A stretch of DNA of 64,000 nt from Pectinophora gossypiella (Eukaryota; Arthropoda; Insecta; Lepidoptera; Gelechiidae): the NCBI RefSeq assembly GCF_024362695.1, contig NC_065421.1, positions 3,534,001 through 3,598,000 on the forward strand, written 5' to 3'. Below the pieces are notes generated by a model. The model was given only the letters and a program-made list of their open reading frames with translations, did no database searches and had not been told where the DNA came from. Positions 41,583 through 56,500 of the stretch are shown here, in pieces. Each line of letters begins with the position of its first letter. Position 1 is the stretch's first letter. A program made the position numbers and the translations under genes.

Positions 41583-41925
41583 TGGCCCCGATTCTGCAGA
41601 CACTTCTTATTTTATTTTAAGTTATACCCGTGATTTTCTTATTCGCCGAAAACGAAAGGGACGGATTATGGACAACTGTTAATTTTAAAATTAAAGAATA
41701 ACATTAGCGAATGAAATAGGCATCTCGCGCCATCCGTTTGACGTGTGCTGTCAACTTAATTCTGTCGGGTTATTTATTGGCCAATATAAAATTCTGCCTA
41801 AAATTGACATGTGTTTTAAATTTTATACCTGTCGATTATTATACATCCCTTTCCTTTTCGGCGGATAAGAAAATGACAGGTATAACTTATAACAAACTTT
41901 GATGGTGTGTGCCGGAATCAGCATA
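41583..41925. mobile_element. MITE family A copy
   Basis: Starts TGGCCCCGATTCTGCAGACA and ends TGCCGGAATCAGCA, with the usual CCTTTTCGGCGGATAAGAAA internal block. Confidence 0.6.
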
Positions 41926-42859
41926 ATTTTCGTCTAATATTAGTATGGAAGTATGGAAGAATTAAACCATACAAATATTTCAGTTGTTAATTCTGAGAAA
42001 GATTAAAGGACACCAATGGAAGTGAACCTTAGAAAAGCCTGCTTAGGATTTGACTGGTAGTTAGAAGATTGTGAATTTTGCAAATGTTTATGGTTCTTAT
42101 TTCTCATCTATATTAAATTATATTAGTAACAAGTCTTAAACCTATTATGGGAGTTATTCTCAAATGTATTTAAAGAGGAATTCAAATAGTAATGCTGTCG
42201 ATATTTGAATGCAATTTATTAACAATGGCTCCCAAACACCTGATTTTATTTTAAGTTATACCCACTGGTTATACCTGTCATTGACAACCAGTCGTCACAG
42301 AGTAGACAACCATTACTGCCAAAGTCAAGTACATAAAAGATAATTTCTGGTACGTGTATCCAAAGTAATTCCAGTTATCCGTTGAAAAGGAAGATACATC
42401 AAAAGTAAAAATCATTCTGTGTTCGGATTTAGTACACATTTTTGCCACTGGGTGCGCTGATTGTGCTACGCACTTAGATAAAATCTTTTTCTAGGTTTAA
42501 GTCTTGAAATATTAACACATAGCGAATAGACAGAATCAGTTAGTGTCAAATACTTAAGAAACCTTTTCCCAAGTTATCGAGTAAACTGTTATTCGATAAC
42601 TAATGTAACTAAACTCCGCCTTACCAATAAGCAATAAACAAGCGGCGAACGTGTAGCAGTCAAGCAAAGTTCAGTCGAATTATTTGATGATTGGATTCAA
42701 TTTTGCTTGCCTCTCAAATACCCACACGTTAACTGGTTGTTTATTTATAGTTGGTAAGTCGGTTATTATGTGAGATTTAAGAACCGTAAACTTAGATTGA
42801 TGATAGTGTGTTTTATATCAGTTAAAGGGGAGAAATAAGTTGATCTCTGAAGTTGAAAG

Positions 42860-43090
42860 TTCCAACTCGTTATAAGTCTTCAAGGCTAGATTGAATAGGC
42901 ATTTGCTAGGTAAGCGTGATCCACCCCAAACCACATCGTCACTTACCATCAGGTGAGATTGTGGTCGAACGCGAGCCTGTATTATTTAAAAAAGGTACAT
43001 CCATCGCAAGATGAACTTAGTACCCACACCTCACAGAGCTGTCTGTTAGACCAACGTGAGAGGTGGTGAGCCGTATCGACGTCTGTAGTG
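42860..43090 (+). repeat. LINE 3' fragment and repeat F2
   Basis: 42860-42990 translates with frameshifts to a LINE C-terminal tail type (RLNRHLLGK, then TTSSLTIRWDCGR). 43000-43090 is repeat F2. Confidence 0.45.
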
Positions 43091-43159
43091 GTAATAATTA
43101 ATGGTTTAATAATTTAATCGTTTCGTATATAAAGCGAATTTATGTAGCGTCTTGCTACA

Positions 43160-43775
43160 TGGTGCTAATTCTTGTACACACCATCTAATTTTATTTTAAG
43201 TTGTACCTGTCATTTTCTTATCCGCCGAAAAGGAAATACACGGGCATATAAAATTTATGAAACACATGTTAATTTTAGGCAGAATTTTAAAAAACCCTTC
43301 CAAATTTTTATATTGTTCAACAACCCGACAATAATTAAGTTGAGAGCACATGTCATTCGTTCGTCCCTTTCCTTTTTGACGGATAAGAAAATGACGGATA
43401 TAACTTAAAATAAAATTAGGAGGTGTCTGCAGGAATCGGGCTATATAGTATAGATGTAACCAATTGTTGTTCAATATGGCGTCCTTTCATGCCGTGCTCT
43501 GCTGAATCCATGTCAATGTAAACCCCTGCATTTTCCCATAGGGTAGTTTCCAACTAGTCAAATCAGTTCTTTTTGTGTCATAACACAAAATTACTACGGA
43601 ATTTGTATGAAAAAGCAACCTATAACATCATAGAAAATCGTGACAAAATATCGCACTTATTATTACATTTTTCTTTATTAAAATTCATAAATAAGTTAAC
43701 GAGAGAAAACGTTTATCGTCAGCTTTAAATCTGTCTTTATTTAGTATCATTTTATCTTTGACCTAGGAAACTACC
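43160..43775. mobile_element. MITE A (43160-43443) and MITE B (43545-43775)
   Basis: MITE A starts TGGTGCTAATTCTTG and is internally deleted. MITE B runs from GGGTAGTTTCCAACTAG to CTAGGAAACTACCC, which reveals the GGGTAGTTTCC inverted ends of that family. Confidence 0.6.
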
Positions 43776-43779
43776 CAAT

Positions 43780-46020
43780 TAACATAAGCGTAAGTAGAGA
43801 AGACAGTGTCCTTAGTCGAATAAAGCTTGGCTTTATGTATAAATTGAAAAATAAAATATAATTTGTGATCGTATTCATTTATGTACAAATTATATTTTGA
43901 ATTTGATTTATTTATTATAAATGTTAGTAGTTTATAGGCGAAAATATAAACTTTAGACATTATTTTTGAATCGCTCGCATTCAAATCGCGTTCGAAAAAT
44001 GTATACCCATTTCACGTAGCACACGAGAACTTGTCATTTGCAAGATGAGACAGGTATATATTTTCGCAAGCGAATAGAAGCGATTCAAAATAAGTCCCTT
44101 GGTCTTGATGCTGAGATCAAGACAGTGTAGTCGTAGTATAATAACATCTCAATGTAGGCTAAGAAATACATTCACTGTAGTGTGTATATAAATGTAATTG
44201 ATTGACGATGTGATGACTGACCTGTTAATTTTCAATATTGAATTAATAAATTACCATGTATACGCTTTAGTAGTTTTTTTCCTATTATAAGTATATATTT
44301 CGTCGCAAATAGCCTTTAAAAAAACACACCTAAAGCAGGAGCAGTTCGGAAGCAGCGTGGGGGCAGATTATAAGGAATTAAGAATATAATATCAATCATG
44401 CAATAGAAGAGAGATTGGAAGCGCGAAATGCGCACCATACCTTTAAGTAGCTTAAGTTGGTTTGTTAAATACTTTATTATATGTTCTGTTCTAATTAAGC
44501 TGTTGGTTATCTAAATAAAATAAATAAATAATACAAGAATGAGCAAATAGTTCATACTTCTTTGCAATCCACTTGTCTGCAAACTTTATGACCCACGGAG
44601 CTCCGTGATAGGATAATAAAAGGTCGTCTTGTGCATTATAACCTGCAGAGCAAAAAAGAAAATAAGAAGATCCCTCCTTATCACAGGAAAGCTAATAACC
44701 TTAGTATGGTCGGATATTTATCAAAAAAATACCTTTGTATGCAGTATCTTACGAAGAGTACTGATAAAATTGCAGCTTATCACATAAAATATACATTACC
44801 GGTAACGTGCTTTTGGAATTTGAGAAGCAGTAGAAGTGTCGTTATCTGTATGCAGTAGTAGTAAAAGAGAGCGCGGGGTTGAACCGGTGACAGCGGTTCT
44901 CGTATAAAATGCGCGTTAGGGCGTTTCCATCCTCTTCTATTCCGTGCTGTCAAGTCCTTGCAATCGTTAAAAGCAATACTATAGGTAATCGATCGATAGT
45001 AACAGTAGTTCTATCGATGGTATAGATGATTATCGATAGTTCGGAATATTCTCCCACAACATTGTTTCTGTATGAACAAGGTATTGGGCGATAATTCGTA
45101 ATAAAACAAAAACATAAAAGAATAAACCATTATTTTATTGGCATATAACTGTATTGAAATATTTACATTAATACAATATCGATATCACATAAAAACACAC
45201 CTCAAAGAATGTTGTAAAAGCAAAAAAAAACTGATTTACTAATTAAAAGTAAGTAAGTACCTATAAGATTTTTCAAAAAAAGATCTTTGGAATGGGAATT
45301 TCTTGTACAAAAATCGATTTTTAACATAAAAAAGTAACTAAGTAAATTCGAAATGGTCTCTTGTTAAATTTCAAAAGTTGTCGATTCGGGCGAAAATGGA
45401 AATGTGAATGCCTAAATTAAAAGTTAGTGGCTGCTAACAGAAAGTATTAAAACATAATATTAAAAATTATATGCTATTAAAAAGGTCTTTATCTGACATG
45501 TCTTTGTGCTTTCTTTACGCACAAGCTACGTCAAAACATTATTTGAAACATTAACTTATCATTACAATCATTCTCACTAATTCACAGTTAGGAATCCATA
45601 ATCATTGGTGTCCGAATATATAAAATATAATAATAATACTATATTATTTTAGTCTTGTTAGTCGACAAGTATATTGGTGTTAAATTATATCGGCTGAAAC
45701 CGATAAACTAGATAACCGATAAACCCTATTATAATTATTGCTGTAAAACAAATCCCTTGGAGAGCCGTTCTCAAGTTTCCATAATACAATTCCATTATGT
45801 ACTAAGCACCAGCATAAACATCGTTATCAGCAGATCCATGTATCATTCGAATATAAAATTGTATTTGATAAGTACAGATTTGGTCTCGAAATATGTTTGT
45901 TTTTAATTTTAAGTCTACATTAGGGTTGTAACGAAAATACGGAAAATGATTGCGTAAATACTGTGTCAAAATTTTGCAACCTCGCACAATTATTCGTATA
46001 AGTTATCAATGGTATCAATA
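43780..46020. other. AT-rich intergenic DNA, nothing recognised
   Basis: Between Sgf11 and AdSS, which converge. Repeated ATCGAT-like motifs occur near 44990-45050. No conserved exon, RNA gene or bounded element could be supported. Confidence 0.45.
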
Positions 46021-48790
46021 TTCGTATAAGTTATGTAAAAATTGACGATTCAAAATGTAACTATGTTATCAATAAAGATATATTTGAATTTGAATTGGAT
46101 TTGAATGTGAATATATCCAGTAGGTCCGTTACAACCCTACTTCACAAGTACGGATCCAAGATAACGACACAATCTATGTAACACAGAGCGCAGTACTACA
46201 CAGTGCGCTTTATAATATCATTTGCGCTATTGCATGGTGCGTTACAGGACAGAAAGATAGAGTAACACTCTAGAGCGAAAGAGACACCAAAAACTGTACC
46301 ATTCTGACAGCTTGCCTACGCACCTTGCTATAACGCGAGTGGTGTATGTATAGATAGACAAGAACCTTTTGACGCGTGGATAATATTGACAGGAGGGCGC
46401 TGGTGTGACCATTTCCAATTTAAAAACAAGCTAGGAGTAGTCAAAGGTACATCCATCGCAAGGCGATTTAAGTACAGACACCTCACCGAGCTTTCTATTA
46501 GACTAACGCCATCCATTCTCCATTTATAACAACTGTCAATAATGGCGTTTCCATAGGATTCTTAAAACAGCGTGATAAGAGTGACATCTCTCTCTTTCGC
46601 ACTAAGCCGTACACCATTAGTGTGAAAGAGATGAGCTATCTTTGCCCTGCAGGTTCTGTTCGACAATGCGCCTCGAGCGGGGGAAATTATACCACCGGCT
46701 TCGACCAATACACGCAGCGAAACGCTATCTACTCGAAAGTTTATCTACGCAGATTTTATTTATTTATTTATTAAAAATAAGTATAGTACTTAATACAATT
46801 TTTTTACAGTTGGCGGTGCAACAAAAACCAACTTTGGTTTATCCGTACACCGGCATTCACCATCGTTGCTTCCAATTTGCAACATAATATCATCCTCGAA
46901 CAAATACAACAAATAAGGAACATGTAGGTAGCAATTTATACACTTGCAAACGAAGTAAACAAAAACTATTTCGCTGCATCAGCTTCGCGACACACAGGTT
47001 TTTGCGGTTTCTCTAATATTGTTCCTGATTTAAGAAATGTTAAGTTCAGTGATTTCATTTTTAAAAGGTAACAAAGCCAATGGTCGAAGTCTTGGATATA
47101 ATTCGAGCCGCGGCGCGGTTGCTGTGCCATGGGGGCTGCTGCCCTGCTGCCATTCTTATCATGTTACGTGTAAGGAGTTAAGTTCCACGACTATGGCGCC
47201 ACGTACCAGAAGACCCTTGTCGCAAATACTACACAAGCTAAGTACGAATAACGCGAACTGGACGACGTACTGTAGACGCGACCGGCGCGTCTAAACTCCG
47301 ACAATTATAGCAAATATAGTTCACAAATTGACTAAGCGAGAACACTGCGAATATTAGGTATCATGCAATGACAATAAAAGAATATAATTATAAACTTTAC
47401 CGTTCGGTAACCCGATGAATAAGTACTTGGAAAACCTTCCCGTTTATATAAAACCTTCTTTTTTGAAGTCGGTTAAAAACCGTGTTTAAAGGACTACAAA
47501 GCGTTTGGACTCTTGCGACAACCGTTGGTAAATATAGGCGCCTGCGCCGATTGTACGTTATTTATAAGCTCCTGGTACAAGGAGGATACAAAATGGTGTT
47601 ACTTATCACCCTTAGCAGACCTTAGGGATATAGTGCGTCAGGGATTAGAGGTTCCCTTTAAAACATTATACCTAATACGTTTCGCTTGATTCCATACAAG
47701 TTTGTTCAATGTCTACTATAAGCTAGTACAAAATGGCCGCTGGTAGCATGATTAGAGAGACACCGTTAGATGTACGGTCACGGGTACTAATAGGAATACA
47801 CTTTGATACCATGTCACATTAACTTTTTTGACAAATTAAACCGTAAGTCTCATTAAATATCAAATATGATAGTGCGACAGGGTTCTAAAGTGTGTACATC
47901 ATATTGCTCATGACTGTATATCTCATCTCTTTCGCAATAAGCTGCACCTACAGTATACAGTTAGTATACAGACACGTCCCTGTCCTGTTGTCATTCTAAT
48001 CATGCTATGGTTTGAAATATGTGAAATACGCCATAAATTTTAATTTACCAACTTATAATATACATTAACATCCATCTTAGTTCTTGGTATCAACGGTGGC
48101 TGCAAGTTGTCTCGATTCCTTGTGGCTCTGCCCACCCCATAAGAGATTACGGGCGTGAGGTTAATGATTGTATAATATACATTATAAAATCTCGTCTTCA
48201 TTCAAACGCTTTGTTGTTCTAAAAACACATGCTAACTTCATCGGATGTAGGATAAAGTACATGTATATGAGTTTCATATCCGCATAACAGTAATTCGATA
48301 CAGGAATACTGATTGTTTTCGTAATAATTCTACCTCGCTGGTTCGATTGGACCTCGGACTAACTCCAATATGCAGTGAATTTTATTGTTACAAGCTGCAC
48401 ACATCTGTATAAACATCATCCTAGCCTGGTTAGGACATTACAGGCTGACCACCTGATTGTCCGAAAGAAAGCCGTTGGTCCCGGTTACTACTTACTGTAA
48501 GTACGTAGTCGTTACTTGAGGCCTTTGACGCTCAATAGTAACCATGACACCAGGGTTGATGAGGTTGGTAATCCACCTCACAAACCACACGATAGAAGAT
48601 CTCCCTAGCGTTGTGCCGTCTCTAACCTAATCTGAAGATTTCATAGGTCTGGTGAACAGTATTCATACACATGTGTGCAACCTGCTTCCCGTGTAGAAGG
48701 CTATTACTAAGAATAATAATAATTTGCACTGGAGCCGGTTAACATCGTACAACTATAGTTAACAAGTGACACTAAGTACCGGCCGATATT
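46020..48790. other. Intergenic DNA with scattered repeat pieces
   Basis: 46025-46100 LINE G tail; 46430-46515 repeat F2; 47772-47923 MITE H; 48080-48155 repeat F inverted; 48425-48595 SINE family 2 body. The rest, including an 85-codon ORF at 47037, shows no recognisable gene. Confidence 0.45.
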
Positions 48791-51700
48791 TTAACGCCCC
48801 TCGATGATACACTCGCGGCCTGGCCCCACGCCGATGTACCTCACTGGAATATAAATAAATTGAATGAGACTAAAAACTAGAAGCTCAAATGTAGGCGGCA
48901 GCACTGTTGAGTGTTCCTAAATGTTGACAGAATTCTATACTGGTGCTAACTCCTGTAGACACCATCAATTTTATGGAACACACGTCAATTTTAATCACAA
49001 ATCTAAAACAACTCTAGAAAAATTTTACATTGGCCAATAACCCGACAGAATTAAGTTGACAGCACACGTCGATTTGCATATCAGCGAGATACCTTTTTGA
49101 TTCGCCCGGCTTATTCATCATTTACTCATTCTTTCTAAAATTAACAGCTGTCAATATGTCCCTTTTCTTTTCGACCGATATAAAATTAGATGGTGTTTAC
49201 AAGAATTAGCATCATTGTATAAGTATACAATGCAGAATCATAGCAGGCAGTTGAGTAGACAAACATATTGTTTTGTTTATATTTTCACTAAAACCCTTTG
49301 TGCAGCGTTTAATTGCAAAATCATAGTGTTATATTTATTCCCTAAAGTTCGGAAAGAAGAAAACTCATAAAAACTTATTTTCAATCAAAACTGCCTTTTT
49401 CCAGCGTGCTGTTTTTCCTTCATAACTTATTCTTCAGACGGGATACACTCCACGTTGCTCCATATTTTATAGCAATTTATCACGAATTTTAACTGGACAG
49501 TGGCCCCGATTCCTGTAGACACCTAACTTTAAGTTATACGTGTCATTTTCTTATCGGTCGAAAAGAAAAGGGACATATTGACAGCTGTTAATTTTAGAAA
49601 GAATGAGTATGATGAATAAGCCGGTCGAATCAAAAAGATATCTCGCGGATATGCAAACCAACGTGTGCTGTCAACTTAATTGTCGGGTTATTGGGCAATG
49701 TAAAAATTTTCTAGGGTTGTTTCAGATTTGTGCTTAAAATTGACGAGTGTTCCATAAATTTTATGCTTGATTACCCATATCTTTCCTCTTCGGCGGATAA
49801 GAAAATGACATATAACTTAAAAATAAAATTAGATGGTGTTTACAGGAATTAGCACCATTGTATACTTATGGGCGATAGGGGGCGGTCTGTGATTTTTGAT
49901 CCATCTGTATACATAGTTGTTATGTACGGTCACGAGCATTAATATGTATACACTTTGGTACTATGTCACATTAACTTTTTTGACAAATTGAACTGTAAGT
50001 CTCACTAAATGTCAAATATGTTAATGCGACAGAGTCCTAAAGTGGGTACATTATATTGCTCATGACTACATAAAGTAATGTGTGTTGTCATAGTATGCAA
50101 ATAAAGATTATTAAATATTGTACTAACCAGGTAACCGCAGGTGGTCCTCGATGGTCCGGACGTACTCAATGGCCGCGTCGGGCAGCTGCTCGTACTCCCG
50201 CACCGCCTCTATACTCTGTGCCCAACCCGGTAGGGTTATATACTCCACCTGAAAAATATACATGTTCATCATCCCCCTAAAAAGCGAAGAAAAGCGCGAA
50301 GGCGATTGGGGCAACCACCGTCCTACACGCCCTATCTATGGAGTAATGGCGATTACTCCACCGACAAGAGCGCAGCTCTTAAATAGAGAGAGATCATCCT
50401 CCTAGCATTATCCCGTTTTTCACAGGATCCGCTTACCTAACCTGAAGATTTGACAGGTCCGGTGTTTTTCCGGTTCCGGTTTGACCTTCCAACCCGCGAA
50501 GGGACGACCAGCCCACAGGTTGGGTCACATACCTCCGAAAATTAATTTCTCGGGAATGTAGGTCTCCTCACGATGTTTTCCTTCATCGCTGAGCACATGA
50601 TAATCATTTATCATCCAAACATGAATTCGAAAACAAATTCGTCAATCATTGGTTTAGGCCTGTGATAAATTTGAATCTGCGACCTCAGTGAGAGGCATGC
50701 GTTCTACCAACTGGGCTACCATGGAAAAATATACCGTTTTATGATAGATATTAGATGCAATCTTATCGATTTGCTTATTCAGCGCTTATCGCTATCGACA
50801 CACTGGTGTCAGGGTTATTACTAGTGATGTGCCGGATCGTTAAAAATGTATATCCGCGGATACGGACCTGAATACGGATATTTAGTGTAAAGATCCGCGG
50901 ATACGGATCTTTATTTTCTTAAAAAAAAGATTAAAGTTTTAGTTATTTCATTATTATAAAAGTGATATTTTATCTTGCTTTCATTATAAAGATCTATCTA
51001 TCTAAATTTTAGCAATATAAAGGTGCCAAATATTTGATTTTAAGAAATAAAAACAATCTGAGTGGAATTTTATAGTTTTTTATTTAATAATTCTACTTAA
51101 TCACCTGAAAAAGATCCGTAAAAGATCCGCGTGAAAAGTAACGGACACGGATACGGATTTTTCTTTTATCTCGGATATCCGCGGATACGGATACGGATAT
51201 TCGGAACATCACTAGTTATTACTGAACCGCCAAAGGCCCCTGACATGGCTCATGTAACGACTACATACTTACATCATAAGTTTTAACCGGGGCCAACGGC
51301 TTAACAAGCCTTTCGAAGCACGGATCATCTTGCTTTCGGACAATCAGGTGATTAGCCTGTAATGTCCTAACCAAACTAGGTATCACAAAGTAATTTTTGT
51401 GATATTTCCCCACCGGGATTCGACCTCCGGATCTTGAGTCCAACGCTCAACCACTGAACCACGAAAGCCTTTAAAAAATGACGGGTATAACTTAAAATTA
51501 GGTGTCTGCAGGAATCGGGGCCAATAAGTGTGTATAACAGCCTCCGTGGTCTAGTTGTTAGAACGTTAGACTCACAATCTGGAGATCCGGGTTCGATTCC
51601 CGATGGGGACATTGTCGAAATCGCTTTGTGAGACTGTCCTTTGTTTGGTAAGGACATTTCAGGCTTGAATCACCTGATTGTCCGAAAACATACATACATA

Positions 51701-53457
51701 CATAAACTCACGCCCGTAATCCCTAATGGGGTGGGCAGAGCCACAAGTAATCAAAGACAACTTGCAGCCACTGTTGATACGAAGTCCAAAGATGGATATG
51801 ATGAACCTTATGGTGATAAGGGATCAGCCTATCGCCCATAACATTAGTCCATCATGTTAGAGGACACAATCCCTCTGTCGGTTTTTACGACAAAGTAAGA
51901 TGATTCCGTGCTTCGGAGGGCACGTTAAGCCGTTGGTCCCGGCTATTAGCCGTAAAAACAACTCCACCAACCCGCAGTGGAGCAGCGTGGTGGAGTATGC
52001 TCCGTACCCCCTCCGGTTGATTGAAGGGAGGCCTGTGCCCAGCAGTGGGACGTATATAGGCTGTTTATGTAAGTGTGTATAATTACCTCGATGTTACTAA
52101 GCTCGGCCATGGAAGACGGGAAGTAATCGATTCTCTTTCCATTCAATTTGTACGCGACCCCGATCTTGATTTCTTTCAGCGTATCCAGCACGTCCATCTT
52201 GGTTAAGCATACCCTGTAATAAGCATTTTTTATTGTTTACATAAGGTCACTATATCCGATTGGGGTAAGCAGAGGTCGATCCATCGCAAGATCAACATAA
52301 TACTCGCACCTCAACGAGCTTTCTGTTAGATCAACGTGAATTTTATTAACATCTTACGTAATTACAATCATCATCATCATCAGCCCATTAACGTCCCCAC
52401 TGCTGGGGCACGGGCCTTCCCTATGGATGGATAGGGAGATCGGGCCTTAAACCATCACGCGGGCCCAGTGCGGATTGATGGTTATTAACGACTGCTAATG
52501 CAGCCGGGACCAACGGCTTAACGTGCCTTCCGAAGCACGGAGGAGCTCGAGATGAAAACTTTTTTTTTGTGGTCACCCATCCTATGACCGGCCTTTGCGA
52601 AAGTTGCTTAACTTCAACAATCGCAGACCGAGCGCGTTTACCGCTGCGCCACCGAGCTCCTCATTCACCGAACTCCACATTCCTGACAAATTAAGTTATA
52701 ATTGGTGGTTGCCCAAATCGGCACCATTGCTGTACTAACGAGGTGTATCCGTTGACCATGGTGGTGTATCGCACGACGACCAGGTCGAGCCAGCCGCAGC
52801 GGCGCACGCGCTTCGTGGTCACGCCCACCTCTTGACCACGCTCCTGTAGCAGTCGACCTACTTCCTGCAACGACACGAAAAACAACATTAGATAGCGATC
52901 TATTTTATTTATTTATTTATTTCTTTATTGCATGTCACATGGTATTACAGTTCTTATAAGTAAATAATGTACAAACATGTGACACCCTGTAAGGGCACCG
53001 CAAAAGTATTCCAACAATAGCTTAAACTCGTAAAGCCGATGTTTCCAGACACAATAGTAAAACAATGGAGTTCAGATTTTAAAAGGACTGTCGGTGTTAC
53101 GACTTTAAAACTAAAAAAAAATACATAAACAGCCTATATACGTCCCACTGCTGGGCACAGGCCTCCCCTCAATCAACCCGAGGGGGTATGGAGCATGGAG
53201 CATACCCCACCACGCTGCTCCACTGCGGGTTGGTGGAGGTGTTTTTACGGCTAATAGCCGGGACCAACGGCTTAACGTGCCCTCCGAAGCTCGGAATCAT
53301 CTTACTTTTTCGGACAATCAGGTGATTCAAGCCTGAAAAGTCTTTTCCAAACAAAGGACAGTCTCACAAAGTGATTTCGACAATGTCCCCATCGGGAATC
53401 GAACCTGGACCTCCAGATCGTGAGCCTGACGCTCTAACCACTAGACCACGGAGGCTG

Positions 53458-53510
<53 letters not shown>

Positions 53511-56500
53511 GGTGTTAGTGACATCGTAACGAAAACTGAGAGGGATGTTTCAGACCATGATTCTGAGTTGTTATCAAGTGGAATTTTCCATCGCAAAAGT
53601 ATAGAATTGAAAATAATTAAAATAAACTAAAAAAAATACATAATTTCAACTAAACAAATTATAATTATGCAATGGCACTCTTTATTCTTATATAACTATA
53701 CTTAGTTAGTCTTAGTTATATCTACACGAGCTCATTCCACCATCCCCTTTTATCTTTGGACTTCTAGACGTACAGCCGGGTTCCTATTTGATGGATATCC
53801 CAACTATTCGCACAAAGCGCTTCGCATCGTCCTTCATTATGCGCACTGCTAGGGAGTGGAATTCTTTGCCGTCTTCTGTATTTCCGAACGCATATAACCC
53901 GGGTGCTTTCATGGCCAGAGTGGGCACCTTCTGGGCGAGCTCGCTCCATCTTAGGCCTCGTCAATGCCTTCGGGCAAGTCTAGGGCCAAGAGCAAACCCA
54001 TTACAGATAAAAAATAAATAAATAGATAACACCTTTATTTAGAAAACGTTCAGCTGCTTGTCTTCCCGGGCATTTCGTAAAAACCGACAGAGGGATTGTG
54101 TCCTCTAACATGATGGACTAATGTTATGGGCGATAGGCTGATCCCTTATCACCATAAGGTTCATCATATCCAGCTTACGACATCGTATCAACAGTGGCTG
54201 CAAGTTGTCTTTGATTACTTGTGGCTCTGTCCACCCCATTAGGGATTACGGGCGTGAGTTTATGTATGTATGTATGTACCTTTATTTAGGTTTAATACAT
54301 ACACAACTTTACAACACAATGTTACATTAACTTAACCTCTCATATGCCGAGATACCAGACACAATAGATTTTACATTGTGTCTGGTCGAGATCCGCGTTC
54401 CGGCGTTCGAAAGATTAATCAGTTAATGTTTAATAATTTTTATTACAATGCCTGCTTCTTCTTACATAACACATAGCATCACGCCTGTCTCCCCAAAAGG
54501 GTAGGCAGAGGCGTATAGTAATTCTTTCCTTGTTATGTTTCAAACTGTATGTTTTACTGATTGTTTGTAACCTACTTGTATTGTTGTCCCAAATAAACGT
54601 ATTATCTATCTATCTATCTTATCTTATTTAGCCTATTTGATCTCACTGCTGGGCAAAGGCCTCCCCTTGATTTTTCCACTCCTCTCGACTTTGCGCGATC
54701 TCCGGCCAATCCTTGCGATAAGCATTGAGGTCGTCACACCATCTTTTACGCGGTCTGCCTCGACTTCTAAGCCCGCCCTGAGGTATCCAGTGAGTAACGA
54801 CTCGTGCCCACCGCTCCGGATGCATCCGACAAACGTGTCCGGCCCAGTCCCACTTCAGTTTGGCGGACTTTTTCCCTACATCAGTGATACCCGTTTTGGA
54901 GCGCAGTGTAGTGTTTCGCACACGGTCGATTCGTTTAACGCCTAGGATACATCAAATATAATCGTCTTAGACGAAGCCCTGCGCCGCGGTACGAGACCAA
55001 CTGAGCACCGTCAGGGCTGTCGTCTTAAATTTTGTCGTGATAGGTGGTGAGCCGTATGTATCGCCGTCAGTCGAGACAACTGTGTTAGTGAAAACTGCAC
55101 AGATAATTTGTGCAAGTCCGGTCCTGGCCTCGAACCGGCGCACTGTGGAATATTTGGGTGTGTTTCGGATCAAAAATCTGTAACTCCGTCAATTTTAAAG
55201 ATAGAGCGATGTAATTTTGCACTAATATAAAGGAATATATAAAAATTCATATAAGTAATGTTTGGTGAATTGAAATTACGCGTAATTTTTTTTATTAAAT
55301 AAAGAAAACTCACAATCGTTTAAAATGCTATATATTTATTGAAATTTATATTTTTAGTTATATTATCTTACCTGTATTTCTTAACACTAATTACTCAATT
55401 AACATAACTTATCATATTACATACATACATACATACATAAACTCACGCCCGTAATATCTAATGGGGTGGGCAGAGCCACAAGCAATCAAAGACAACTTGC
55501 AGCCACTGTTGATACGAAGTCCAAAGATGGATATGATGAACCTTATGGTGATAAGGGATCAGCCTATCGCCCATAACAACTTATCATATTAATGATAAAA
55601 TAAAATAAAAAATGGTACAGTACCTATAGCTATACATTATGCTAAACATAGGAATGAATCAAAATTTTCTTAATATTATTAATTTAACTAGCTATGTAAT
55701 AGGGTTTCTTGTTAGGTTCATTGCTTCTTCATCTGTAAGCATTTTGATTATTTTTGCGTTATCAAAGTGATTCAAAACGAAAAGCTTTTCAGAATCCAGC
55801 CAATTTGTGTTATTTTTTAAAAATATATTCTTATTGCGTGCTGCTTCTTTCCAGCGTCTATTAGACGCAGGGATGATAGTCTGTTGAATTTTACCAATTA
55901 TAAAACATATATTGTCTTCTGATACTTGTTTTTCCTCCAAATATGTCGAAAGTGCCGCAGTCGTTTTACCGCCTTCTATATAAGATTCTATTAATTCACG
56001 TTTACTACAGTTAAAAGTAGACATTTTGAAGAGTAAAATAGCCGTACTATACGAAAATACCACTGAAATTGTAATGGAAACATATTTTGTTACCTCCCTT
56101 TATATTGTTTCAGAATGTGTGAATTAATTCAGATATCTATTTTCTCACGGAAAATGACACCAAAATAATAAAAACTTAACAATATAAAATAATCAATAAG
56201 TATTGTTAAATCAAGTCAACCACGAAACCGCAATTGATAGCAATTTCCGTTCCCTGACTAGGATTCGATTTTACCTCATATCTCCAAAGTTCGCAAAAAA
56301 TCGCAGCTAATTTTTATATATGTTGTTGATAAGTAACTAAACTATCAATTAACATTAAATTCAAAGCACCGGTAAGCGCCGGTAAATGTTAAAAGCTTCG
56401 ACGAAGTTGAAGAAAACCTTTTTTTTCCTCCATTTCTTCTTTAATTTTTTTACGTACATATTCGTATTAAAAACAATCAATTTAATTTGTTTAAATTTTC

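Noticed and set aside
47037..47294. 85-codon plus-strand ORF
   Set aside because: No domain, no splice context and no conserved partner in the window.
52673..52739. Extending the AdSS exon beyond 52740 through GTACAG or GTGCCG donors
   Set aside because: Only the GTTAGT donor at 52734-52739 keeps phase and aligns without an insertion to the family's LTKxD segment.
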